Numbered from the stretch's first letter, positions 23,043 through 35,190 are shown. The stretch: DNA of 64,000 nt from Lucifuga dentata (GCA_014773175.1 VXCM01000717.1:62001-126000), one strand, 5' to 3'. Made by a program: numbers and translations. The notes: generated from the letters alone by a model not told the origin.

Positions 23043-24540
23043 GTGAGGATTCAGACAAAAATTGGAGAAAAATTGGGACCACACTGTGTGATGAGTTTAC
23101 ATTTTTAATGAAATGTTTTGCTGCAGGGTCTCTGAGAAACATGCTTATTTCCCACCAGCTCAACTTTATCTGACATCAAACTAAGGAATCTCTAACAAGA
23201 TGAGTATATTTTCTGAAAAATCGATGACTGACATCGACATCTATGAACAAAGTGTTTGCCAGATTTCCAGTATTTATATGATGGGTATTCTGGGACCAGA
23301 CAGTTTCCTGCTTGGACATTCCGGCCCCTCCCTGTGTGGACATAACTTTAAAATGACTGTAGTGGAAATAAGACCAGTGGGTGTTTTTCTGTAACGTGTG
23401 GAGCTAAAATATAAATTGTATATGCAAGGGATTGGTATCAAGTATCACACAGCATTAAAGCACACTGTATGTCTCTATGTATGACACTGCACCGGTGTGT
23501 TGACTTGTCTCCCTCCCTTTATCGACAGATAGATTCCATCATACAGGAATAAGTTCTGTCAGGTCTTGTAGCTAATCGTCTCGAGGCTCGTCCATCAGAC
23601 ACAGATTCAATTGGAGCCTTTTCATTAATAATGCCGTTTATCGAGGGGGACATCAGGCGCTGGGGCGAGGGGACATTGGGAGCTCGTCTGTGTAATTGGG
23701 AGGTCTGATTAGGCTCTGGAGGAAGCTTTTAAGCCAGCAAGGTTATCAGTGCTCCTCCCTCTGCCTGTCATCATCTCCTCAGTGTGCTTTTCTTTTTCTT
23801 TTGTCTGATCCCTTTTTATTTTATTATCTTTACAAGGTGGTTCTTCTGTCTTTCCTGTTGTAATCTACCCTGTGCCACCTTCAACAGGTGTCTGCTGAAA
23901 AATCCATTCAATAGGCTGCCTGCAGAGTCCATCATGTGTATATCTCTACTCAAATATCTCCTCTTTCCCTCTTGTGCCAGTCCCACAGCCTGAGTCACAC
24001 TTAATACGCCAGAAAGTGAGACTCAGCACTGAGGAAGCTGGACAGCTCCTGTCCAGCCTGATGTGAATGGAGACTTATTGATCCTGGCAGACTGGGGGGC
24101 CCTAATGCATTTACATCCTACGATACTTCCCAGGACATTGTTTGCCCCTCTTAATTATGGCTACACCATAATGGATCCCTACAACTCCCGATACTCTGAC
24201 TTTCTCTATGCTTCGTTTTTTAAAATTCATTCCTGTTTTCCCTTCTTTTTCACTTTCTTCATTTTCTCCCCCTCACCCTCTGTCCCTCTCTCTCTCTTCT
24301 GTTCCCTGGGATCCCTGGGGTATTATTTGTAATGGTAGTGTGTGTAAGGCCAGTCTGGTGCTGGTACGGCTGATGTATTTTGGTGATGGGGTGTTGTTTC
24401 AATTTAATTCAAATGGACCAATAGCTCACTGCAATGCTATAATGAAAAAAGCTGAGGAACACCCACATTCATGCAGAGGCAAAAAAACCTAACTGTCATT
24501 TGAAATAATGCTTCGGGTTATTGTGGGCTATAAATAATAG
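23043..24540. other. Intergenic DNA
   Basis: Mostly unique. A candidate conserved block at 23565-23735 is listed separately. The section at about 24050-24200 is also complex, non-repetitive sequence, and 24225-24305 is CT-rich. No exon recognised. Confidence 0.55.
23565..23735. promoter_or_regulatory. Candidate conserved non-coding block
   Basis: Complex, CpG-retaining sequence with homeodomain-like TTCATTAATAATG, TAATTGGGAG and GATTAG motifs, sharply bounded by low-complexity sequence on the right. It resembles the developmental non-coding elements expected around a transcription factor gene. No comparison was possible. Confidence 0.3.
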
Positions 24541-24633
24541 TAAAACTAAAGTATAATTTTATGCTTTGAAAGCTGTAAGCAGGCAGTATTTATTGGGTTT
24601 AAATATGCAAAAATCACCATTATGGTCCTTTAA
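24541..24633. mobile_element. TTAA MITE family, copy F (terminal fragment)
   Basis: Only about 90 bases of one terminus remain: ...TATTTATTGGGTTTAAATATGCAAAAATCACC...ATGGTCCTTTAA. Confidence 0.75.
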
Positions 24634-24756
24634 GTGTTAAGTGGCTGCAAGATGAATGAATGAAAATTGAAATCATTAAAATATAAATTGAATTATCTGC
24701 ATTCAATCATATCATACAAACATTCAGGGACCTTCACATAAGTATAAATGAATAAA

Positions 24757-24794
24757 GGTTACCGGTATAAATATATTAATTTATACCGGTAACC
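24757..24794. repeat. Perfect 16-base inverted repeat (hairpin)
   Basis: Arms GGTTACCGGTATAAAT (24757-24772) and ATTTATACCGGTAACC (24779-24794) are exact reverse complements around the 6-base spacer ATATTA. No downstream T-run or other context explains it. Confidence 0.95.
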
Positions 24795-25669
24795 TCTAAA
24801 ACACTCAGCCAGGAAATGCAGAGATTGATTTAAGGATTCAACTAAAACGAAAATGAGGAAGAGATAAAACAATGTTTAATTTTATTGTTGTGAATTATGG
24901 CGTCTGACAGATCAAACAGTGTTGTTGTTAGTATAAGACTCCAATGTGTCATCCTTTTCTCTCTCTCTCTCTCTCTCTCCCTCCATCTCTCCATCCTCCA
25001 CTTTCTTGGTATGCTGTGATCTCTGTGGACCGTCCCACCCTGTCTCTGTCTCTTAACCCCACCTTTATCTCTGTGCTTTGTCTTAAAAATTATATTCCTA
25101 AATAACAGCATTTTCTCTCCCACCACCATTCTCCAAAGAAGAGATGTCTAAAAAGAAAACATTGGGTACACTTGGTGAAGACATAAAGCAAAAAAAAAAA
25201 AAAAAAAAANAAAAAAAAAAAAAAAAAAAAAGCCTAAATTTGTCCTTACAAAACCAACACTTACAGATGGCTACAACAGCTATAAAAAGTGAATCATTCT
25301 GGATAAAAACTTTTTTTCCCTTCCTTCCATGTAATAAGAACATTAACATCCCCTGTGACTAATATGTAATGGGGTGATAATGGTGTTAGGGGTTGTGCTG
25401 GGGAGGACTGTGATCTTTGTCTGCCTGTTTGGAGAAAAAATGTAAATCATTTGAAAACAGCCTTAAAATGTGACAGAGAAGAGAAGCAGATAAGAGAGGG
25501 AGGGCTGGGATGACGGGAAGAGTCCTTACATACCAGTCTGTTTATGGCAGCGATCATTCAAGCTGCCTGACACTTTAAAAATGACTTTATTCCCTCTTAT
25601 ACCCACTCAGGCTTTGTGTGTTAAATTTGTTCTATTACTACTTATTATGATCCCTCTGTATCTTTAGCA

Positions 25670-25719
<50 letters not shown>

Positions 25720-27499
25720 ACACATGTACAAAGAATACAAATGAGCTGAAGTACATGCATTCTAATATATTTTGTTTCTGAATTATTGAAAATTTTCAGT
25801 ACATCACTATGTAACACATCTATTGGGTATGGAATTATTTCAAATAAATTTCAGTATCAAATAAATAAAAAATAAATTAAAAAAAATAATTTTATTTAAT
25901 AAAATAAAAATAAATTTTTTTAAAAATAAATAAATTTCAATTTCAAATAAATAAATACTTGTCATTTGTACACATCGCACATCATTGTGTAGTTATATTG
26001 TTGTTAGTACATATAAACTTTGCTGGATTTCATTTTAAATTAATACATAATTATTACATGCAAACTTTACCATAATATACAAATAAAGTAAGTTGTCAAC
26101 ATTAGAAAGTTTGATTTTCCATGTTATGAACGGCACCAGAGCAAAGTAAAATATATATGCAGCTGTGATCACATTTAACATTTGTACGCATTTCATCTGA
26201 AGACTGCATCTTTGAATTATATTATTATTATTATGATTATTACTATCATTATTATTGTTTATAATTATATTTGTCTAACTACCCAGGTATTCTTTGATTT
26301 CTAATCAACAAAATATTGCTTCTGGTTGGTTGAAATGTTCCACTTCCTTTTGCATTAAAAATGTTTTCAAAATGTAGGAAGCTTTCATGAAGTAACTTCA
26401 GGCTGAAACACAACTGTGATATCTCAACTGGCAGCAGAGGGTAACAAAAAGCAGATTTATACTATATATAGGAAAATGTCAGAGTACTGTTTAATTCATG
26501 AGTTATTGTGGCCTGTACCCCCCCCCCCCCCNCCCATACACACCTATGCATCCCTTAATGTTCCCATCCAGCCCTCTTTTTGGTGTGGTGTGGGTTTAAG
26601 TGGTTGGACCAGGGAGTTCTGTCCTACGGCCCATCCGTTGGCTGGTTCCTAATCCAGTTAGGGCTGAGGGGGTCTGGCGTTTCCCGTCTTGGCTCAGCAG
26701 TCTGTGCTAAATGAGGTTTTTACTTGCCCCAGGGAGCCCAAGTTTAATGGACCCTGGTAAATGAATGAACGGAGGAGGAGGAGGAGGAGGAAAGTGGACG
26801 AGTGTGGGAAAGGTAGGAGAGGGAAAGGCAGCGACAGTAATGAACAGGAAAAGTGATCGGTCAATTACCGATCAATCAAATGTAAATTTCTCAGTCAATC
26901 AATTACATAGCTGCTTGTTTAGAACACGAAAGCTCAGAAATTTAATGCAACAATGTCATAAAGCGAAGCGGAAAGAAAAGAGAGGATGGTCATGAAACAG
27001 CACGAACCATGCACGCCACGACACGCAGACGGTCCATTTCAGAGGCGTCCGCATGTACGGCCGCATCATGTTTGTGTTGAGCAGAAATCAGGCCTTAGCG
27101 ACAGAACGCGCAGGAGATCTTTGCACTGCTTAGTAAACTTCCTGTCTCTTCTATTTCCAGAACTATTGTGCGTATGAATATATTTATAAGCTGCAGCCAC
27201 ATGTTGGAGCCCTTTGGTACCGTTAGAAAATAGCTCGATCTGCATCCCTCCACTCTTTCCCTCACACACACACACTGACAAACAAATAGCCCTCCACTCC
27301 ACCCTTTCCCACTGGGTCCATGGAATGGGCAGTGTGCCCAGGGGAAATGAGGTAACATATACCACACCCACAAACACACACACACACACTCGCATAGAAA
27401 CACAGCTGTGTGATAGTGGCAGTGCAGCACTGTCCTGTTCTGTCCATCACAGCTGTCAATCTCTGTGCATTTCTCATTGCTTTTTCGCCCAGACCTTGA
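24795..27499. other. Intergenic DNA, AT-rich with homopolymers
   Basis: Contains (CT)n at about 24960-24980, poly-A with an N at 25190-25231, a 44-base poly-A run at 25673-25716, A/T-only sequence at about 25855-25950, ATT repeats near 26220-26256 and poly-C with an N at 26517-26535. The open frames through homopolymers are spurious. Confidence 0.6.
25673..25716. repeat. 44-base poly-A run
   Basis: Uninterrupted A homopolymer with no retroposon body recognisable upstream. Confidence 0.97.
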
Positions 27500-27640
27500 C
27501 CCACCTTTTAAGGCCCGGAATATTTGGTCCAGCCGGTTGCCATGGGAACCATCCAGATGTTGGCCTCTGATTAGCTGGCGACGGTCAAATGAAATCAGAA
27601 GAGGTGTGATAAGATCGCAGGGCGACAGAGACTGGGAGAG
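27500..27640. promoter_or_regulatory. Candidate conserved block with an RFX X-box-like site and GATA site
   Basis: Contains GTTGCCATGGGAAC (27536-27549), one base from the palindromic RFX X-box consensus (GTNRCC-N0-3-RGYAAC). CAGATG follows, then CTGATTAGC, and TGATAAGATC near 27607. The sequence is unique and CpG-retaining. Regulatory role is inferred from motifs only. Confidence 0.3.
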
Positions 27641-28369
27641 CGGTGGGCGCAAGCCGGAGGGGGGATGGGGTGGAGTAGTCATAGGAAGTCATAGAAAAGG
27701 GGGGAGGTGAGCATTCGTAAAGGGTTTCTGTGCAGCGCGCGCACAAACACACACACACACACACACTTTAACGGTATTCACTAGGGGATGTTTTCACATA
27801 AACACTTCCATTTCCTCTCCGAGTAATCTTTCTTTTAACCAAGAAAAACAACACAAAACATGGAGGCAGCATGAAGAAAAGGCACCAATTTTCAATTCCT
27901 TAAAACCAAACAATCCCGTTGGTTGTTTTTGGAAGGAGAACGTGTTGTAAACATTCACACTGAGTGACAAGAGAGAAGGTTTGACTCTTCCCTTTCCCCT
28001 GAGATTGAAAAAAACAGAAATAAAAATGTAGTGTCGCAACCTGTTATTCCCACAGAGAGGCTAACGCTAAATGACCATTATGACTTTGAGTTTACATAGA
28101 ACACCATACTTTTGACTGGTCAGGTGATTAAATTGGTGATATGGGGGCAACAAGCTGCACATTCAAATTGCTTTTAAGCAAACTCCAAACAGCACTTCGC
28201 TTCTCCGCTACCTGTCCCGCAAGTATCTAATCGCATCCCAAGTCCCATTTCCTGTCAATGAAATTACATTAAACATCTCCCTCTAGGTCCTTGTCCAAAG
28301 TGACCCCAAACTCACGGTGACTGATAAGGGTGCTAACTAGGTAAAGGCTGAAGCACTTCCCAGTGTTCA
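27641..28369. other. Intergenic DNA
   Basis: (CA)n at about 27745-27768; otherwise unique, with no exon recognised. Confidence 0.55.
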
Positions 28370-28560
28370 TTCAGTGAGAAGAGGAACAGAGGGAGCTCGG
28401 CCCCGCCCCCGCTCGCTCCATTTTCCAATAAACTCCAGCAATCAGATCAGTGCTGCTTTAAATGGAGGACTTGATGGCAGCAGGCTGCATTAGCCGCTGG
28501 TGTTCTCCCAATGCGATTAGACAGAGACAGTGACAGTTTCCAGCCGAAAGAGGCAGGTAA
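28370..28560. promoter_or_regulatory. Candidate conserved non-coding block, GC-rich start
   Basis: Contains GCCCCGCCCCC (an Sp/KLF-type GC box), TTTTCCAATAAACTCC (CCAAT-like), GATCAGTGCTGC and GCGATTAGAC. It is complex and non-repetitive and ends at a CA microsatellite. It could be an enhancer or a remote promoter; no transcript evidence is available. Confidence 0.28.
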
Positions 28561-29744
28561 CACACACACACGCATGCATACACACATCAACTATAACATT
28601 AATTTAACTATGTAGAAGCACACATAAACAAGCACAAACATTAACCAAAGCATATATAAACTAAAGCGTACATACATGTATGAACATGTGGTATCCCATT
28701 TTTCAGGATTGCACCCAATAACACACTCACACATGCAGGCAGGACCTCTTGTGGCCATTTGCGGTGCTAATTGGATGATCTGAGGCAGATGTCATTATTG
28801 TTGAGCAGTCAGTCACTTGATGTTTCCAACTTGTTGGGCAGTCATTTAGGCATATTAGCAGCTCCTACAGGGCAGAGGTCATGCCCCAAGGCTACGTTAT
28901 GTGTCTGTGTGTGTGAGCGTACACGTGTGTATGCTTGGTTGTGTGTGTTAGTGATTTATATATGTAAAAATGACTCCCTCTAATGACCCTCCTGCTCATG
29001 ACGAGCCTTTTACAGCCATATAATTACCCTTGATTGTTTTTATGTACACAATGGGGTGCTTTTCTGCAATGCACATGCCTGACATCACAACCTGACAACA
29101 AGCTGCTAAATGCAACAAATAGCGTCATAAAAACGGGATTGCTAAAACCGCTTTCAGAGCAGCCTCGACACAGCCGTTCCTCCTGCAGACTTTCTGAGGA
29201 GAGAATGGCCCCTCAGTGTGCTTATCAGGTAAAATAAACCTCAGTGATGCAAAGTAATGGTTGGTTATATGAGAATGCATGTGTGAGGTAGAGATTGGAA
29301 ATTCTGCTCCTTATCACAGGGCGAGACAGAGAGGAGTGAGACTGTACTTAACAGATTTAGACGGTCAGTGAAGCCCAGCACCTGGACAGAGACAGAGAGA
29401 GAGAGAGTGAGAGAGAGAGAGAGAGAAGGAAAGCAGGATNCCAGCACCTGGACAGAGACAGAGAGAGAGAGAGTGAGAGAGAGAGAGAGAGAAGGAAAGC
29501 AGGATCTCAGGTTACAGTGCAGCCAGCCCAGCCTAAAATGGAGAGATGGAGAAAAGATACAGAGGAAGCCTGGACAGGTCAACAATGGTAAAACCTTTAG
29601 CAGGAAGACAGTTAGACCGGCTGTATTTTTGCTCCAGATTTTTGTATGATACATTCTACAATTCCTGCATTGGTTTTTTCGGAATAGTTGCCACATAGCA
29701 AAAAAAAAAAAACAAAAATGGAGATGGAAAGATTTAAAAAGAGT
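28561..29744. other. Intergenic DNA
   Basis: CA- and GT-rich stretches (28560-28600, 28905-28950). GA-rich sequence at 29385-29500 is doubled by an assembly join. No gene recognised. Confidence 0.55.
29375..29505. repeat. 65-base duplication around N 29440 (assembly artefact)
   Basis: Bases 29375-29439 equal 29441-29505; the unit contains (GA)n. Confidence 0.88.
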
Positions 29745-30015
29745 TTACTCCTGCATAATTGTTGGAGCTGATAAAAGCGAACCACCAGCTGTTTTTTAGT
29801 GTTTAATGTTTGAAACTCATTTGCAGCGCAGCGCTACCTGACGCTTTCTGATCCCCTGGCTGATGATGGACTGTGGATCAGCCAGTTAATTTAGGCCAGA
29901 TAAAAGCCTCTCATCTCCGCCGAGGTAGATTACTGTAACAGCAGCCTTTCTCATCTTTTGATCTTTTTTACTGCTGCGTCTGTTCATTTGCATATGTCAG
30001 TGATATAGCTTTATT
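29745..30015. promoter_or_regulatory. Candidate conserved enhancer block with two GATA sites and an octamer
   Basis: About 270 bases of complex sequence containing CTGATAAAAGC (29768-29778), CCAGATAAAAGCC (29896-29908), ATTTGCAT (octamer-like, 29986-29993), GCAGCGCAGCGC and TTTATTTAGGGCGC. The matched TGATAAAAGC and AGATAAAAGC sites would suit an auto-regulated GATA locus. Function is inferred. Confidence 0.35.
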
Positions 30016-30476
30016 TAGGGCGCTTATTAATGGGAACAGGAGGGATTCTAGATACTAAAACCTGAGGCAGATTAGTGCTGACCCCCTGGATTTTGCATGC
30101 TGGTTTTTCCACGTACATTTATGAGGATATTATCTCTGTATGTATGTGTGGCGGTATACACTCATGCTCTGTAATACTATATTGTAAATACAAGTGCACA
30201 AAAGCCTTTGTTAGGCGCACATAAGTACATAAAATCTCACCTTTTACACTACATACTCACAAACTGCATACACCAAGGAACACTGCAAAAAACTGACAAA
30301 ATTACAAACATATATACACAGACTGTACTCAGAGTAGGACTGTACCATATCATATCGTTCATGACAATACCAGTATAATTTGTTATATGATTAAAAATCT
30401 GTCGTAACAAACTTGATGATATTGCGATGTGATGACATGCTGGTAAGTTTTTATCTGAAAGTAGCGGGCTAGCGCT
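30016..30476. other. Intergenic DNA
   Basis: AT-rich unique sequence; nothing recognised. Confidence 0.55.
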
Positions 30477-31340
30477 TGGTATATACTCAAGTATAAGCCG
30501 AGATTTTTTCACCAAATTTCACAACGCAAATCGGGGGGTTGGCTTATACAAGAATAATTCAAATCAAATCCCAGAAAATGAAATTTCCAAGGTTAGACAT
30601 ACTACCCATTACCACTCCCCATGGAAAATAGTTTAAATCATACCTTAGAATGATGTATTTCCTGACTAATCATCTTATCCAGCACATTTTGCGGCAGCCA
30701 GTAAGCCGTGATCCATCAGTTACGGTAATCAGCTGCTGAAATAAATATCATGTTTACCGGGTACGTGGATTATTTTCAGAAAATCACAGGAATACTATGA
30801 TAATACCCAGAAAAACAGGTAATTTGCTAAACAAATAAATTGATGGAACAACATCAGGGGGTCAGCTGAGGGAATTCCAGAACTCCGTATCGAGGAATGT
30901 CCAGTACATAGACAGACCCGCATGGACTCAGGTACAGGATAATTACTGCAAACACGTAATGGGTGAGGTTCTTAAAAAAAAAAAAATCTCACCATAACTA
31001 CACAGCTAAATAAGCTAAATAAGTGCCGTGGTAATTATAGCTCATTTGTAAAGCTTTCTTTACCTTCATCAATGCGATTCAGACAAGGAAGAAAATTCTG
31101 GAAAACTTTAATGTTAGCTAATGTCACTTACGGTAATCAGCTGTTTACCGGTACCGGTACGTGGATTATTTTCAGAAAATCACAGGAATACTATGACAAT
31201 TCTCAGAAAAAACAGGTAGTTTGCTAAACAAAAAAACTGATGGAACAACATCAGGGGGTCGGTCTATATGTGGGTTTCTTTAAAAATCTAAATTTGCAGG
31301 TCAAAATCGGGGGTCGGCTTTTAGTCGAGTATATACGGTA
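30477..31340. mobile_element. 'CGTATATACTC' inverted-repeat DNA element, copy 2 (longer form)
   Basis: The left end GGTATATACTCAAGTATAAGCC is mirrored by ...GGCTTTTAGTCGAGTATATACGGTA at 31316-31340. CAAATCGGGGGG near the left end and AAAATCGGGGGTCGGC near the right pair with each other. Inside, a segment beginning ACGTGGATTATTTTCAGAAAA occurs twice (about 30760-30865 and 31160-31260), so the element carries an internal direct duplication absent from the shorter copy. No transposase recognised. Confidence 0.78.
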
Positions 31341-32229
31341 GTTCTTAAAAAGGGAGCTACCTCTGTTGCAACAAGATCAACTCGCTAACAGCCAAAGGTG
31401 GGAGCGCAATAAAACTGTTTCACCACCTGAAGCAGAAACAACCTGCTGACTCCTAAGAAATTCAAAAATCACATGAGGAGGAGGGCCAGGCAGCTGATTT
31501 GCGACACAAAACAAGCAGGAAGTCACGCTGGTTCAGTCAAACATAGCTGGAGCATTAGCTAGCTGTACTCCGTGTGACAGAAAAAGCAAATGGTGCTATG
31601 AAATGAGCAAAGCATGACCTTTTGTCACGATGTATTAACGGTGTTAGCCTAGCTGCTACGCTCACCTCAGCTGAGTTCTTCGCCTCAATCATGGGCTTGT
31701 GGTGGATTTAGACTTCAGAGTGTATTTAAGTTCAGCATTTGAGGCTATTTAGCTCTGGAGGGAATATCATAACCTGTCAAAGATCAGCTCTTAAGCCATC
31801 ATCAGTCATTTTATTTGGTGATGCTAATGTTTTATACACTCTAAAGACTAGCAGGTCAAGTTCATTTGAGTTACTGTTTACAACCTCAAATATTACAGGA
31901 TTTACAGTAGTTATTTATACTTTTATTGAAACACTCTGCTTGATTTTACACTTACTCATGTTACAGTTTTGTAGTATTATTTACTTCTGTGATCATTATT
32001 TCATCATTCAGTGTTACCTTTTTTTTCTTGAACATCATTATCGCAAAAATACCTTGAAGTATCATGATATTATTTTAAGGCTATATTGCGACCTCTAATT
32101 CAGAGATGCACACGCGCACGCACACACACACAAGGAAAAACAAACATTCCATCATGCCTGCTCTTCACTGACAGCATGTTGGACTTCTTAGTGTTCTCAG
32201 GCCTTAGTCTGTCATCCTCCTGTCTCTCT
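31341..32229. other. Intergenic DNA
   Basis: AT-rich unique sequence with a CA-rich bit at about 32107-32130. The open frame at 31739-32098 is AT-driven and not recognised. Confidence 0.55.
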
Positions 32230-32640
32230 CCGGCTGTTTCGCTCAGGCAGATATGGTCGATGCGGACGTGTACTTTGTCCAGATCATCCGTGAGATGAGA
32301 TGAGAGGAAGTGGGAGGTATTGTTCTTCCTGTGGCGCTAAGCCTCTGGGCGATTACCCTGTCAGGAGGCAGAACTCAGTGCCGGCGCCGACTGCCACAAA
32401 CCAGCGTTAAATCCCAACTGATCGCAAAAGAGGCCGATTTTACACTTTAGATTCCTCCCATCTCTTAATACGACCGATGAGGCAGAGGATCTTCGCCTCT
32501 CCCTCATCTTATCCACTGCCGCTATCCTCCTCAGCCGGTGTCGTCAAACCATAAGATCAAGCTGCGGGGATAAGACTCAACGCCTTGTCAGGCCAGATCA
32601 ATGTGATTTTACAATGCAGTCCAAGAGAGCAAACCACGGC
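32230..32640. promoter_or_regulatory. Candidate conserved non-coding block with GATA sites
   Basis: A roughly 400-base CpG-retaining, GC-balanced block, unlike its AT-rich flanks. It contains CTTATCC (32508-32514), CATAAGATC near 32550, GGGGATAAGAC near 32566 and GATCAATGTG near 32600. No frame shows exon-like coding with splice sites. Regulatory role inferred from composition and motif density. Confidence 0.35.
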
Positions 32641-34347
32641 GAAACAACAGCACATGAGCTCAAACACTTTGCTAATGTGAGTCAAAGAATCTTGGAGAAA
32701 ACGGGCTCAAATAAGATACCATAATCTAACATCAATCTTGTACACAAAACCTGCCACCTGCACCTTCTAAATCTGACTACCTCACACATACCTGTATTAT
32801 TCCCCCCCATCTTTTACTTTATCTGAGGGGTTGATCTCTATGAATGCCTCCTCCATCGGTTTATCTTATCTATTCTCAGAAACACTCCTCAGGACAGTTC
32901 TTCAAATTCCTCCTTAAGTTGTCAAGTTTTTTTTTTTTTTTAAAGCAAGATCACCCGAGGATACATCCCCTGAAAATGTCATGGTCATACGTGTGAGAGA
33001 GAATGTTTTTTTGTGAGAAAGGAATTAATGGTTGATACAGCAATTATGGTAATGTGTTATGCACAGACTTTATTATTAGAGTTTGTGTGAGTGCTTAAAC
33101 CTCAAACGCGCATTCTCTTCCCTTCCAGAAAGACTGAAAAAGAAAGGAAAAAGGGTTTGTTGGAAAGAGGTTTCAGGGTGGAAGGGATAGACTCAATGAA
33201 GGTGAAATAAGAGATAATATGTTCCCCATCAGAGGATCCAGCTGTATGATGAAATCCTCCTCCCTGCCAAGTCCTCAGACTGATTTCCTGTTTGGGTTTG
33301 ATTATCATATAGGGCCACACTAGTATATCATTCCCTCCCTCACTTCTCCTCTCTTTTCTTTTAGTTTTACGAGTGACAGTTGGGAATAAAGTAGTGCATA
33401 AATCTTTGGCAGTAATAAAGCTGCTCGGGCCAATGTTCCTTACTAATGTTGGTTCATCTCTCCCTCAAAACAAATTTGTACTTTTTTACAAGACAAGCCC
33501 TGACTGACTTTCAGTACTCCCAGTAAGTCATCCTCAAGTGTCAGCTCTCAATCCAGCTGTAAGAGTACTGGGAGATCCAAGGTTTAACACAAACACTGAG
33601 TGCAGGAACACACACACAGACACACACACAAACACAAACACATAAATGCACTTACATGCTTCGCCCCCACACAAACACACCTCAAACAACTCATGCACGT
33701 ACACACTCCATTCCCTCTGCTTGACCACATTCCTGTAAAGGGCAATCATGAATCTTGGGCTGGAATTTGAGTCCTTCCCTGGTAAAGCAGCCTATGGCTG
33801 CACTCCTCCGATCGCCAATAAAGTCATCCCTGGGTGGGCAGGAGAGTCCCACACCTCCTTGACCTCCATCCATCAGCCAAGGGGGAGTGCTCTCTGCTCA
33901 CCGGCTGGATCCTAAATCCATCTGCCAGTATGTAGCACCAACCTACACACACACACACAGATTCTAGCAGCATCTAACCTGGCCGCGGACCGCAGGTGTC
34001 AAAACATGCACTAACAGCTCCAGACACACACAGCCCACAGCCGTCCATTCGCTCAGCTGTGAGATAATGCAGTCAAGAGGTCATCTATTCAACTCCTGAC
34101 ATGTCATTTAGCGAATACTTTTCCATCCCTCAGTAGTAACGGAAAGGGCTGACTGGCAGGAAAACCTGTAGATGTCCAAAAGAGGAACACGTGTTCAAAA
34201 AGTATACAGAAATCGCTAACATTTAAAAGCTGATTCTTTGACAAACATGGATAGGCAAACCTCTCCACTCAGACTTAATATCAGTCGGTTGACACTAGTC
34301 AGTAAGACTGGAATAGCACCCAAAGGTGGACACTTTTCCAGTGCTGA
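32641..34347. other. Intergenic DNA
   Basis: Unique sequence with a poly-T at about 32927-32941 and CA-rich stretches at 33605-33690 and 33945-33960. No gene recognised. Confidence 0.55.
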
Positions 34348-34515
34348 TACAGTACAGGCCAGAATTTTGAGGCTACCCCAAGATAAAAAAAAAAAAAAAA
34401 AAAAAAANTTTACAATTTATTGCACAGGAAATGACAAAAATATATATAATAAATGTAACTAATTAGTTTTCAAGGAGAATTTGTCACACAAAAGTACTCT
34501 GAAGTCATTTCAGGC

Positions 34516-34770
34516 TCAAACTTTGGTTTTGTCAAAGTAACCTCCTCTGGCCAAGTCATAATTCTCTAAACCTTTTGCTTCTCTTTTGAATGGATGTAAT
34601 TTTGGCATACATTTTGATGAATGTTTTAGATCGTTGTCCTGTTGAACAATGAAATTTTGACCAATAATTCGTAAACTGGATGGAATCACGTGTCTTTGAA
34701 GGATGAATGGTAATTCTTTCTTCATAATTCCTTTAATTTGGACCAAGTCTCCAGATTCCCCCCCCTCCAT
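34516..34770 (-). pseudogene. Tc1-like transposase fragment
   Basis: The minus strand encodes a decayed core with LVQIKGIMKKE, LQRHVIPS, and FIVQQDNDLKHSSK, equivalent to the QDNDPKH catalytic block with Pro to Leu. The reading frame then runs into degenerate sequence. It corresponds to the remnant in copy 1 (8620-8957), so both elements descend from the same internally deleted parent. Confidence 0.85.
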
Positions 34771-35005
34771 GTTTTATATGCAGAACAATAGCATGAGCAA
34801 ACTGCAGTACGTTAATCCAAAATGATATGGGAGAAGGCAGACTGTAGCTGTTGAATAGAATGTTAAAACACATCAGCAGGGAGTTGGAACACAACAGGAG
34901 TGCTGCACTAATACAGACTGATGCCTTCATTAAAAATCATTTCTGAAGCCATACTGGCTACATAATGTGCTCTTGTTGATAAATTCTTCTTGAAAACTAA
35001 TTAGT

Positions 35006-35136
35006 TCCATTTATTTTATATATTCTTGTCATTTCCTGTGCAATAAATTGTAAAACAAACAGTGTATTGANTCCATTTATTTTATATATTCTTGTCATTT
35101 CCTGTGCAATAAATTGTAAAACAAACAGTGTATTGA
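35006..35136. repeat. 65-base duplication around N 35071 (assembly artefact)
   Basis: Bases 35006-35070 equal 35072-35136, within the right inverted repeat of the Tc1-like element. Confidence 0.88.
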
Positions 35137-35190
35137 TAATTTTTTTTTTAGAAATCTTGGGGCGACCTCAAACAGCTGGCCTGTAGTGTA

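Larger units (their letters stand above)
34350..35188 (-). mobile_element. Tc1/mariner-like element with about 150-base inverted repeats, copy 2
   Basis: The left tip CAGTACAGGCCAG (34350) and right tip CTGGCCTGTAGTG (ending 35188) are inverted and each flanked by TA (34348-34349 and 35189-35190), the Tc1/mariner target duplication. The repeats extend inward through ACAATTTATTGCACAGGAAATGACA to about CTAATTAGTTTTCAAG on both sides. A transposase remnant lies between. The true length is about 66 bases shorter than shown because of an assembly duplication. Confidence 0.88.
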
